The notes below the pieces were generated by a model. That model was not told where the DNA came from. It saw only the letters and a list, made by a program, of their open reading frames with translations, and searched no databases. A DNA stretch of 23,326 bases from Candidatus Roizmanbacteria bacterium CG_4_10_14_0_2_um_filter_36_35 (GTDB lineage Bacteria > Patescibacteriota > Microgenomatia > UBA1406 > GWC2-37-13): positions 1-23,326 of the forward strand of contig PFOE01000092.1 in NCBI GenBank assembly GCA_002792355.1, written 5' to 3'. Of the stretch, positions 1 to 6,532 are shown in pieces (positions within the stretch are counted from its first letter, which is position 1; every line of letters starts with the position of its first letter). Made by a program: the position numbers and the translations under genes.

Positions 1-15
1 CAGGTTTTAGGGGGA

Positions 16-108
16 TTATTTTTTATTCCAACGAAAAAAAACAAGGTAGCCAGCAACAATCATTAGAATAAAAGTAAGTAAAAGTAAATAAGGATTAAAT
101 TGGCTCAT
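16..108 (-). CDS. Tiny single-span membrane peptide (28 aa), hypothetical
   Basis: The ORF reads MSQFNPYLLLLTFILMIVAG and ends in FFRWNKK, so it is one hydrophobic helix followed by a basic tail. Its ATG overlaps the TGA of the next ORF upstream as ATGA, the usual layout of translationally coupled genes. It is the last of three small overlapping ORFs on this strand. I recognise no family. AT-rich DNA produces hydrophobic ORFs by chance, so the overlap is the main support. Confidence 0.3.
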   Translation of the reverse strand: MSQFNPYLLLLTFILMIVAGYLVFFRWNKK

Positions 109-203
109 GTATGTTTTTTGATATAAAAATATAAAATAATTATAACAATAGAACTTACGGAGGCAGCATATAAATATGTATTTCCAATAGTCCACTCAAT
201 CAT
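105..203 (-). CDS. Tiny single-span membrane peptide (32 aa), hypothetical
   Basis: The ORF begins MIEWTIGNTYLYAASVSSIV and continues IIILYFYIKKHT: one predicted membrane helix and a basic C-terminus. Its start overlaps the end of the 71-residue ORF by 8 bases and its stop overlaps the next ORF by 4 bases, suggesting coupled translation of three small membrane proteins. No family is recognised, and no ribosome binding site is seen, as for most genes here. Confidence 0.35.
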   Translation of the reverse strand: MIEWTIGNTYLYAASVSSIVIIILYFYIKKHT

Positions 204-411
204 ATTTTTTTTGTTTTTTGATAATTTCTAAAGAAACGACAAAAAATGCTCCAGACATGAATAATGATACAATAAAATAAAACAAAAATTCAATAAGGCT
301 AACTGATCGCGCTATTAAAGGCGTGATAATTCCTCCAGAAAACCAAGCAACGCTGATGTTTCCAGTTATTTCAGAAACCCTGTTTAATTGAGTTGAAGAT
401 AATTTATGCAT
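196..411 (-). CDS. Small two-span membrane protein, hypothetical
   Basis: A 71-residue protein with an N-terminal polar stretch (about 1-18), a hydrophobic segment around residues 20-36, a second around 40-62, and a charged tail KKQKKYD. The basic tail suggests the C-terminus stays in the cytoplasm. It follows the aminotransferase gene on the same strand after about 105 bases and leads into two even smaller overlapping membrane ORFs. I do not recognise the family; it could be a small holin-like or accessory membrane protein, but nothing in the sequence settles this. Confidence 0.5.
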   Translation of the reverse strand: MHKLSSTQLNRVSEITGNISVAWFSGGIITPLIARSVSLIEFLFYFIVSLFMSGAFFVVSLEIIKKQKKYD

Positions 412-517
412 TAAAAAAATCTTACATTTCCTTAATCTATTTGTCAGTAGGATATACGCTACAAAATTAGTTATTTGGAATACTAAGACAATGAAAGATT
501 AACAATATACCAATGTT

Positions 518-1687
518 TTACCTTCTTATTTTATCGCAGAACTTTTCCATCCTTTCAAGGCCGCGGCGGATATGGTCTGTGCCGGTTGCATAGGTTAGGC
601 GGATGAACCGGTCATCGCCGAAAGCAACCCCAGGAATAGCGGCAACATAAGCGTCGTCTAAAAGTTTTTCGCAAAAGTCCATTGAACCCTTAACTTCTTT
701 TCCGAAAAAATCAGCCACATTGGCAAAAACATAAAAAGCGCCGTCTGGACGGTTGGCATAAACGCCCTTAATCCTGTTTATTCTTTCGATCATAAAATCG
801 CGCCTTTTTTTATATTCCCAGACCATTTTGGGAACGTGGTCCTGGGGTCCGGTCAAAGCGGCCAGGGCGGCTTTTTGGGAGATTGAGGAAGCACAGGATG
901 TCGTGTGATCTTGAAGACGGATCGCGGCTTTGATGACTTCTTCTGGGCCGGCCGCATAACCGATACGCCAGCCGGTCATGGCGTAGGTTTTGGAAACGCC
1001 GTTAACAACGATAGTCAACTTCCTGATTTTGTCATTGATTGAAGCAATGCTGTGGTGTTTTTTTCCGTAAGTCAACTTTTCATAGACCTCATCCGATAGA
1101 ACGATAATATTATGTTTGATGCAGACATGAGCAATCTGTTTTAGTTCTTTTTCCTCATAGACGACTCCGCTCGGATTTGCCGGTGAGTTTAAAATCAGGA
1201 TTTTGGTTTTTGGAGTGATGGCTTTTTCAAGGCGCTGCGGGTCGATTTTAAAGTTATTGGTTTTTAAAAAAATACTTTTCCCGCCAGCAATTTTGACCAT
1301 TTCTGCATAAGATACCCAATAAGGGACGGGGATAATAACCTCGTCTTCTTCGTCAACAAGCGTCATAATTATGTCAAAAAGAGCTTGTTTGGCGCCTGTG
1401 GAAACAATAATTTCTTTAGGCTCAAAGTCAAGCCAGTTGTCACGGCGGAATTTGGCGCAGATGACTTCCTTAAGTTCGGTGATTCCTGAAGTTGCCGTGT
1501 ATTTGGTAAAACCATCATCAATTGCCCGTTTGGCCGCGTCCTTGATATTTTGCATCGTATCAAAGTCAGGCTCGCCAGCTGCCAAAGAAACAACGTCAAG
1601 CCCTTGGCGCTTCATCTCCTTGGCCTTGGCGGTAATTGATAGAGTGAGAGAAGGCTGAATGCTTTTAGCACGTTTGGATAATTTCAT
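518..1687 (-). CDS. aspC: PLP-dependent aminotransferase, aspartate aminotransferase type (class I)
   Basis: A 389-residue fold-type I aminotransferase of the subgroup that includes Bacillus and Thermus aspartate aminotransferases. Visible landmarks are the N-terminal substrate segment LAAGEPDFDT (35-44), the NSPANPSG motif (167-174), SDEVYEKLTY with the pyridine-nitrogen Asp near 199, SKTYAMTGWRIGY with the PLP Schiff-base lysine K233, and a C-terminal RLTYATG arginine that binds the substrate carboxylate. It would interconvert oxaloacetate and aspartate with glutamate/2-oxoglutarate. Directly upstream on the same strand is PEP carboxykinase, which makes or uses oxaloacetate, so the pair could link PEP to aspartate. 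The length is normal and, unlike most neighbours, it carries no repeat insertion. Exact amino-acid preference cannot be read from the sequence. Confidence 0.9.
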   Translation of the reverse strand: MKLSKRAKSIQPSLTLSITAKAKEMKRQGLDVVSLAAGEPDFDTMQNIKDAAKRAIDDGFTKYTATSGITELKEVICAKFRRDNWLDFEPKEIIVSTGAKQALFDIIMTLVDEEDEVIIPVPYWVSYAEMVKIAGGKSIFLKTNNFKIDPQRLEKAITPKTKILILNSPANPSGVVYEEKELKQIAHVCIKHNIIVLSDEVYEKLTYGKKHHSIASINDKIRKLTIVVNGVSKTYAMTGWRIGYAAGPEEVIKAAIRLQDHTTSCASSISQKAALAALTGPQDHVPKMVWEYKKRRDFMIERINRIKGVYANRPDGAFYVFANVADFFGKEVKGSMDFCEKLLDDAYVAAIPGVAFGDDRFIRLTYATGTDHIRRGLERMEKFCDKIRR

Positions 1688-1698
1688 AAAAAAACATT

Positions 1699-1820
1699 TG
1701 TCATTCCGAGCGGAGCGAGGAATCTAGGCCGAAGGCCGTAATTACGCTTCGGGACGTCTGACGTCCCTTCGCTAGATTTCCCTGCCTGCCGGCAGGCAGG
1801 TCGACTTCGTCTCGAAATGA
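1699..1820. repeat. Composite palindromic repeat between pckA and aspC
   Basis: The 133-base gap between the two genes is filled by a nested inverted repeat. The outer arms are TCATTCCGAG...GAATCTAG and CTAGATTTC...TCTCGAAATGA. Inside lie a GCCGAAGGC hairpin, GACGTCTGACGTC, and the 20-base palindrome made of CCTGCCTGCC and GGCAGGCAGG. The element starts just after the pckA stop codon in the direction of transcription. It belongs to the GTCATTGCGAG...GCAATC type of dispersed repeat seen many times in this window. Confidence 0.85.
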
Positions 1821-3416
1821 CTAAAGGGCCGGTGGGCCCGAATTAATAATTGACTGGTAAACACCCGGATATTTTTTCATATTCTCTACAAATAATCTTG
1901 CTAAATTTTTCGCTGTTTGTAAATAGCTTTTTTTATCAGGCCAGAGCAGAGCCGGATCGAGGATTTTTTGGTCGACTCCGGGAACTTTATTTGGGACATA
2001 GAGATTAAATATTTTATCGTGACGGCAGTCGCCCCTATCTAATTGGCCGGATAAGACCGCCGTAACGATATTTCTAGTTTCATAGACCGGGATTCGGCGA
2101 CCGACTCCGTACGCGCCTCCGATCCAGCCGGTATTGACTAAAAAAACCCTGGTTTTGTATTTCTTCAAGTATTTTTTAAGGAGATTGAGATAGACCATTG
2201 GTTTTAAGGGCATAAAAGGTCCGGCAAAATAGGCAGAAAAAGTCGGTTTTGGTTCAATAATTCCTCTTTCTGTGCCAGCCAGTTTTGAGGTATAACCTGA
2301 TAAAAAGTGGTAGGCAGCCTGGTTTAGAGTCAGTCGGGCGACCGGAGGAAGGACGCCTGAAGCATCGGCGGTCAAAAAGATTACATATTTAGGATGTTTT
2401 CCAGAGCCAGAAGCGATTGAGTTTTTTATAAATTCTAGAGGATAGACCGCTCTGGTATTTTCTGTAAATTTGTCTGAGTCAAAATCAAAGTCGCCGTCTT
2501 TTTTTAAAACCACATTTTCCACCAGAGCTCCTTTTCGATGAATGGCCGACCAAATCTGCGGTTCTGACTCTTTTTTAATTCTGATGCATTTGGCATAGCA
2601 ACCGCCTTCGAAGTTAAAGACACCTTGGGGCGACCAACCATGTTCGTCGTCACCAATCAATCTTCTTTCCGGGTCAGCAGAAAGAGTAGTTTTTCCGGTT
2701 CCTGAAAGACCGAAAAAAAGAGAAGTGGTTTTTCCGCTTTTTTCTATATTAGCGCTGCAGTGCATTGGAAAAATCTCTTTTTGGGGCAGGAGATAGTTCA
2801 TATAGGTAAAGACTGATTTTTTTATCTCGCCGGCATATTTAGTGGCGCCGATTAAAATGGTTTTTTTATCAATGTTTAAGACAATGAAAGCTTCGCTATT
2901 GGTTCCATCAGTTTTTGGATCAGCCAAAACAGAAGGAGCGCAATAAAGGGTAAGGTTTGGTTTGAAATTTTGTAGGGACAGGTCTCGACCTGTCCTTACA
3001 TCGGTTGGTCGACGAAAAAGATGGGTAGAAAAAAGAGCCTGGTAGGCATATTGGCAGTAAACTCGAAGTTTGATTGAATGTTTTTTTTGGGCACCGACCA
3101 AGACATCAACAACGTAGATTTCTTTTTGAGCAGAGAAAAAATCAGAGGTTTTTTGAAAAAGTTTTTGATAATTGGTTTCGGAAATGGGAACGTTGATTTT
3201 GCCCCAGTTGATTTGGTTATGAACTTTTGGACTGTCGACGATGAATTTATCGTTTGGCGAGCGGCCAGTATATTTGCCGGTATAGACGACGAGGGCACCT
3301 GATTTTGCCTGGACTACCTCTTTATTTAAGAGAGCTTTTTTTATAAGTTTGTTAACGGAAAGATTGCGGAGCATAGACCCGTCTTTCATATTGGTATTAT
3401 ACTCTTTTGTAGTCAT
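1821..3416 (-). CDS. pckA: Phosphoenolpyruvate carboxykinase (ATP)
   Basis: A 531-residue ATP-type PEP carboxykinase, catalysing oxaloacetate + ATP to PEP + CO2 + ADP. Family motifs are all present: TGRSPNDKFIV, RRPTD, NYLLPQKEIFPMHCSAN, the kinase-1a loop FFGLSGTGKTTLSADPERRL, the metal-binding GDDEHGW, ENTRAVYP, FLTADASGVLPPV, and NTGWIGGAYG. Between RRPTD and NFKP, where E. coli PckA has only a few residues, the segment VRTGRDLSLQ is encoded by an inserted palindrome at 2972-2999. I chose the ATG at 3416; a GTG 21 bases upstream lies in a repeat arm and is unlikely. The gene lies between gpmA and the aminotransferase on the same strand. In such a reduced metabolism the direction (gluconeogenic or anaplerotic) cannot be inferred. 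Confidence 0.93.
   Translation of the reverse strand: MTTKEYNTNMKDGSMLRNLSVNKLIKKALLNKEVVQAKSGALVVYTGKYTGRSPNDKFIVDSPKVHNQINWGKINVPISETNYQKLFQKTSDFFSAQKEIYVVDVLVGAQKKHSIKLRVYCQYAYQALFSTHLFRRPTDVRTGRDLSLQNFKPNLTLYCAPSVLADPKTDGTNSEAFIVLNIDKKTILIGATKYAGEIKKSVFTYMNYLLPQKEIFPMHCSANIEKSGKTTSLFFGLSGTGKTTLSADPERRLIGDDEHGWSPQGVFNFEGGCYAKCIRIKKESEPQIWSAIHRKGALVENVVLKKDGDFDFDSDKFTENTRAVYPLEFIKNSIASGSGKHPKYVIFLTADASGVLPPVARLTLNQAAYHFLSGYTSKLAGTERGIIEPKPTFSAYFAGPFMPLKPMVYLNLLKKYLKKYKTRVFLVNTGWIGGAYGVGRRIPVYETRNIVTAVLSGQLDRGDCRHDKIFNLYVPNKVPGVDQKILDPALLWPDKKSYLQTAKNLARLFVENMKKYPGVYQSIINSGPPAL
2972..2999. repeat. In-frame palindrome in pckA (GTAGGGACAGG type)
   Basis: GGACAGGTCTCGACCTGTCC is a palindromic core flanked by GTA and TTAC. 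It encodes about ten extra residues in PckA. A second member with a different stem, GGAACAGGCATGCCTGTTCC, lies in fmt at 20085-20112, also flanked by GTA. Confidence 0.8.
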
Positions 3417-3420
3417 AAAT

Positions 3421-3528
3421 AAAAAGCTCGATACCACATTTTCTCATTAAAAGGGCAACCCCCCTCTCCGCCTACGGCGGAGGGTGCCTCCCTAAACATT
3501 CGAAAATGAGTATCTTCACTTTTTTTAA
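3421..3528. repeat. Family-A hairpin element (variant core) upstream of pckA
   Basis: The left arm AAAAAGCTCGATACC..CATTTTC pairs with the right arm GAAAATG..GTATCTTCACTTTTT, leaving TCG opposite CTTC as in the other copies. The core differs from most copies: AGGG...CCCT encloses a strong hairpin CCCTCTCCGCC / GGCGGAGGG. The element lies immediately upstream of the chosen pckA start codon and could affect pckA mRNA. Confidence 0.75.
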
Positions 3529-3625
3529 AGACGAGGTAATGTGATTTTTTCACTTTCGAGGGGACCGTCCCGCGAAGCGGGATGGTGAGACTCTCGTGTG
3601 ATAAAAATTATATTGCCGAGTCTTT
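3520..3625. repeat. Family-A hairpin element (second copy) downstream of gpmA
   Basis: Read on the minus strand, AAAGAC-TCG-GCAATAT pairs with ATTAC-CTC-GTCTTT. Inside are TCTCACC, the hairpin CCCGCTTCGCGGG, and GGTCCCCTCG. About 60 internal bases are nearly identical to the copy inside dprA (8351-8452), while the outer arms differ in a pairing-preserving way. It abuts the gpmA stop codon and overlaps the end of the preceding element. Confidence 0.8.
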
Positions 3626-3626
3626 C

Positions 3627-4289
3627 CTAATTTTTAGTTTGATTTTTTATCGACTCAATTACTTCTTTTACTTCCTCATCGCTTCCTAGATAATAATGTT
3701 TGACCGGTTTTAGATTTTCGTCAAATTCGTAGACCAGGGGAATACAGTAGGGGACGTTGAGATTAATAATATCTTGGTCGGAAATATTGTCTAAAAATTT
3801 AATAATGGCGCGAAGAGAGTTATGATGGCCGGAAAGAATAACAGTCTTGCCTTTTTTAATTTCTGATAAAACCGCGTTTTGAAAATAAGGAACAGACCGG
3901 TTATAGGTATCTTTCAAGGATTCACCATTGGGTGGAGCGGCGTCGTAACTTCTCCGCCATAATTTAACCTGTTTTTCGCCGTATTTTTTAATGGTTTCAG
4001 CTTTATTTTGTCCCTGAAGATCTCCGTAATTTCTTTCGTTTAAGTGCCAGTCTTTGACAATGGGAATATTTTCCTGACCCAAAACCTGCAAGGCAATTTC
4101 TAGAGTCCTTATTCCTCTTTTCAAAACCGAGGTAAAACCAATGTTAAATTTATAGCCTTTTTCTTTTAAACGAAGAGCATATTTTTTTGTCATTTCCTCG
4201 CCTTCTGGCACAATATCAATATCAATCCAGCCGGTAAAACGGTTGGACCATTCAGTTAGGCCATGTCTAATAATAACCAGTTTGTTCAT
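3627..4289 (-). CDS. gpmA: 2,3-bisphosphoglycerate-dependent phosphoglycerate mutase
   Basis: A 220-residue histidine-phosphatase-superfamily enzyme interconverting 3- and 2-phosphoglycerate. The phosphorylated histidine is in IIRHGLTEWSNRFTGW near the N-terminus (RHG motif). The family-specific HLNERNYGDLQGQNKAET segment and WRRSYDAAPPNGESL follow, and the second catalytic histidine is in SGHHNSLRAI. These mark the dPGM type rather than a generic phosphatase. It is slightly shorter than E. coli GpmA (about 250) and carries no repeat insertion. It sits between enolase upstream and pckA downstream on the same strand, so consecutive glycolytic enzymes are adjacent. Confidence 0.93.
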   Translation of the reverse strand: MNKLVIIRHGLTEWSNRFTGWIDIDIVPEGEEMTKKYALRLKEKGYKFNIGFTSVLKRGIRTLEIALQVLGQENIPIVKDWHLNERNYGDLQGQNKAETIKKYGEKQVKLWRRSYDAAPPNGESLKDTYNRSVPYFQNAVLSEIKKGKTVILSGHHNSLRAIIKFLDNISDQDIINLNVPYCIPLVYEFDENLKPVKHYYLGSDEEVKEVIESIKNQTKN

Positions 4290-4305
4290 ATTTATAAAAG
4301 CTCCG

Positions 4306-4381
4306 ATACCGTTTTTTTCGACCGCCTCACCCCAAAGGGGCTCCAGGCGATTGTCTCAAAAAAAGTACCTTCGCTTTTTAA
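4306..4381. repeat. Family-A hairpin element between eno and gpmA
   Basis: The arms AAAAGCTCCGATACCG plus a T run and an A run plus GTACCTTCGCTTTT enclose the core CGACCGCCTCACCCC / GGGGCTCCAGGCGATTG. The enolase stop codon overlaps its right edge, and the left edge lies 17 bases upstream of the gpmA start. A GGAG in the left arm (minus strand) is the only Shine-Dalgarno-like sequence near the gpmA start. Confidence 0.85.
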
Positions 4382-5652
4382 AGATTATTCTCAATTTCAA
4401 TCAGCCTATTATATTTCGCCAGTCTTTCCGATCTTGAAAGCGAGCCGGTTTTGAGAAAATCAGCACCAGCAGCGTAAGCTAAATCAGCGATAAATGAGTC
4501 TTCAGTTTCACCAGAGCGGTGGGAGACGGCGACCGCCCAACCGTATTGTTTAGCTAATTTTATCGCCTCAACGGTTTCTTTAATCGTTCCGATTTGGTTA
4601 GGCTTAATGATGGCGGCGTTGGCGGATTTTTTTTCAAAACCGGTTTTCATCCGGTTGGTGTTGGTACAAAATAAGTCGTCTCCAATTATTAATTCTGACG
4701 GGTCCTGTATCGGGTTTCCTCCACCCTCAACACCCGTCAGAATTGCCGTGAATTTACTCCAGTTTTCCCAATCATCTTCCTGAAAAACATCTTCAAACGA
4801 ATAAACTCCGTATTTATCCGCAAGGCTTAAATAATATTTAATCAGTTCTTCACCAGTGATTTCTTTACTGTCTTTTTTAAGAACATATTTACCTTCTTTA
4901 AAGAATTCAGAAGCGGCGGCATCAATCCCTAATTTGAAATCTCTTCCGTTTTCATACCCAATGTTTTTAGCCGATTCAATTATCAACTGAAAAACTTCCT
5001 CATTACTCTTTAAAGCCGGAGAAAAACCGCCTTCATCGCCAACTAAAATAGATAATTTTTTTTCTTTAAGATTTTTTTGAATGCTGTGATAAATTTCTGA
5101 ACCGACTTTTATTGACTCTGATGCCAGTTGACGGCTTGGGATAATAATAAACTCTTGGATGTCAAAGTTCCAGTTAGCATGTTTCCCGCCGTTGACGACA
5201 TTAAACATTATTTTAGGCATAAAAGGTTTTTCTCCTTGGAAATAGTATTCATTGATAAACTGCCAGAGAGGCTTTTTTTGGGACATTGCAAGAGCTTTAA
5301 TTAGGGCTTGAGAAACTGATAAAATCGCATTGGCTCCGAGACGAGATCTGTTGGGCGTGCCGTCAAGATCGAGCATTAATTTATCAAGTTTGTCAAGTTC
5401 ATCAAGTTTCAAGTTGAGAAGTTTTTTAGCAATAACTTCGTTAACGTTGTTAACTGCCTTTAAGACGCCGAGCCCCTGATATCTTTTTAGATCGTTGTCA
5501 CGAAGTTCAACAGCTTCATGAGAACCGGTTGAGGCGCCTGATGGCACAGAAGATGAAACGTTTGTACCATCGTCCAGAGTAATAAAAGTTCTTAAGGTCG
5601 GATTGCCGCGCGAGTCAAGAATCTCAATCGCTTTAATATCTTTAATTTTCAT
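4378..5652 (-). CDS. eno: Enolase
   Basis: A 424-residue 2-phosphoglycerate dehydratase producing PEP. It has the N-terminal ILDSRGNPT, SGASTG with the mobile-loop serines, GDEGGFSP with the catalytic Glu, metal ligands in GIDAAASEF, SFEDVF and IGDDLF, the catalytic Lys in IIKPNQIGT, and SHRSGETED. Just before GDDLF, the segment LTGVEGGGNPIQDPSELI replaces about five residues of other enolases and is encoded by an inverted repeat (4693-4742). This puts an insertion next to a metal-binding strand of the barrel. The normal loop NGGEHADNNVD reads NGGKHANWNFD here. The gene is followed by gpmA and preceded by two small hairpins and rpe on the same strand. The stop codon touches a repeat element. 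Confidence 0.95.
   Translation of the reverse strand: MKIKDIKAIEILDSRGNPTLRTFITLDDGTNVSSSVPSGASTGSHEAVELRDNDLKRYQGLGVLKAVNNVNEVIAKKLLNLKLDELDKLDKLMLDLDGTPNRSRLGANAILSVSQALIKALAMSQKKPLWQFINEYYFQGEKPFMPKIMFNVVNGGKHANWNFDIQEFIIIPSRQLASESIKVGSEIYHSIQKNLKEKKLSILVGDEGGFSPALKSNEEVFQLIIESAKNIGYENGRDFKLGIDAAASEFFKEGKYVLKKDSKEITGEELIKYYLSLADKYGVYSFEDVFQEDDWENWSKFTAILTGVEGGGNPIQDPSELIIGDDLFCTNTNRMKTGFEKKSANAAIIKPNQIGTIKETVEAIKLAKQYGWAVAVSHRSGETEDSFIADLAYAAGADFLKTGSLSRSERLAKYNRLIEIENNL
4693..4742. repeat. In-frame inverted repeat in eno
   Basis: Perfect 11-base arms TTCTGACGGGT and ACCCGTCAGAA flank a 28-base spacer. The segment adds about 13 residues to enolase compared with E. coli. It is not obviously the same as the other repeat families here. 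Confidence 0.75.
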
Positions 5653-5662
5653 ATTCTTTTTT

Positions 5663-5724
5663 TGTCACCCTTCGTCGAGCTCAGGGTGACACAGATGTCA
5701 TGGTGAGCTTGACGAACCATGACA
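5663..5724. repeat. Pair of 29-base hairpins between rpe and eno
   Basis: Two hairpins stand 4 bases apart. The first has stem TGTCACCC/GGGTGACA with loop TTCGTCGAGCTCA. The second has stem TGTCATGG/CCATGACA with loop TGAGCTTGACGAA, which is the same loop read on the other strand. The same pair, in swapped order, lies upstream of the VIT1 gene (19151-19220). They fill the whole rpe-eno gap and would form in the mRNA. Confidence 0.85.
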
Positions 5725-5725
5725 A

Positions 5726-6409
5726 CTATGTGTATTTTAACAAATAATCAACATGTTCTTTTAGTTTATCAGTTTTTGTCAAATAACTTCCTGGGCAAAC
5801 AAAATCCGGCTTGAATTTTTGAGAATTGATGATTGGTAAAGTCTTGTCGTTGACAGCTCCGTCAAGGTAAATTTTATACCTATAGCCTAATTCTCTTAAC
5901 TGTTCAACTTTGTTGAGTGTTTCCGGGATAAAAGGTTTTCCTTGAGCGCCGGGAGCAATTGACATTATCTGGAGAAAGGCAACTTTATTTAAGTCATATT
6001 TACTTGCTAAATCGCTAATTTGATCTTGTGGGTTAAGAACGAGACCGATAGTTTCTCCTCCCGTCATCCCGAGCGAGCGAAGCGAGTCGAGGGATCTTTC
6101 TTTAACTAGATCATAGTGAATGAAGACGTTTTTAATATTAATTTTATTTTTTAAACCATTAATTTTCTTAATATAGTCTTCGTAGTTTTTCACCATAAAG
6201 TGAAAATCAAAAATAAATTGTTTCATTGTTTCATTATTCGATTGTTTTTTTAAATCAAAAATAAAATCGTCAAGAGATGCGGTTTTGTTATCGATATAAA
6301 TTCCGTCGGCGAAGTCGATCTGAAAATATTTATAATAGGGCGAGAGTTTTTTTATGGTGGTGAAATAATCTTCAGCATTATATTCTAATATTGATGGACA
6401 GATTTGCAT
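5726..6409 (-). CDS. rpe: Ribulose-phosphate 3-epimerase
   Basis: A 227-residue TIM-barrel protein matching pentose-5-phosphate epimerases: CPSIL at the start, FQIDFADG (the MDxMDG motif), FDFHFMV with a metal-binding histidine, VFIHYD, IMSIAPGAQGKPF (phosphate-binding loop), and YLDGAVNDKT containing the catalytic Asp. It would interconvert ribulose-5-phosphate and xylulose-5-phosphate; RpiB is encoded about 4 kb away. The sequence is divergent, so another sugar-phosphate epimerase of the family is possible. The segment KERSLDSLRSLGMTGGE is encoded by a GTCATCCCGAG repeat (6061-6099), inserted before the IGLVLNP strand. It is the first gene of the minus-strand carbon block and diverges from the M20 peptidase gene. 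Confidence 0.85.
   Translation of the reverse strand: MQICPSILEYNAEDYFTTIKKLSPYYKYFQIDFADGIYIDNKTASLDDFIFDLKKQSNNETMKQFIFDFHFMVKNYEDYIKKINGLKNKINIKNVFIHYDLVKERSLDSLRSLGMTGGETIGLVLNPQDQISDLASKYDLNKVAFLQIMSIAPGAQGKPFIPETLNKVEQLRELGYRYKIYLDGAVNDKTLPIINSQKFKPDFVCPGSYLTKTDKLKEHVDYLLKYT
6061..6099. repeat. In-frame GTCATCCCGAG repeat in rpe
   Basis: GTCATCCCGAGCGAGCGAAG followed by CGAGTCGAGGGATC is a half-element of the dispersed GTCATnCCGAG...GGGATC type. It is read through without a stop in the epimerase. Confidence 0.8.
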
Positions 6410-6432
6410 ACAATTATTTTATCATCTATTAT
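6404..6432 (+). promoter_or_regulatory. Candidate sigma-70-like promoter for the M20 peptidase gene
   Basis: TTGCAT, a 17-base spacer, then TATTAT, ending just before the leader repeat at 6435. The hexamers overlap the first codons of the divergent rpe gene. It is supported only by sequence match. Confidence 0.4.
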
Positions 6433-6434
6433 AT

Positions 6435-6524
6435 TGTCATTGCGAGCGAACGAAGTGAGTGGAGAAATCTTAAAAAGATCCCTCGACTTCCTGCCTCGCC
6501 GGCAGGCGGGCGCTCGGGATGACA
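6435..6524. repeat. GTCATTGCGAG repeat in the leader of the M20 peptidase gene
   Basis: TGTCATTGCGAGCGAACGAAG...GAAATCTT faces AAGATCCCTCGAC...GCTCGGGATGACA, with a CTGCCTCGCCGGCAGGCGGG palindrome nested in the right half. The reading frame stays open through it, so a longer protein start is possible, but the encoded peptide is repeat-derived. Confidence 0.8.
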
Positions 6525-6532
6525 AACAAGCC

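Noticed and set aside
3417..3437. GTG start for pckA
   Set aside because: It lies in a repeat arm; the ATG at 3416 gives a protein of normal extent.
3421..4381. Family-A core as a known self-cleaving ribozyme (twister, HDV-like or hammerhead)
   Set aside because: Words such as GGTCCC and CTCACC recall parts of these, but the required conserved nucleotides and pseudoknot partners are not all present; I could not fit any consensus.
4306..4381. Family-A elements as simple intrinsic terminators
   Set aside because: Many copies are inside coding regions, and the stems are interrupted with T runs inside the arms rather than after the stem.
6404..6532. 43-residue N-terminal extension of the M20 peptidase
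   Set aside because: It is encoded by a GTCATTGCGAG repeat and the family consensus starts at the internal Met; the ATG at 6533 is preferred.
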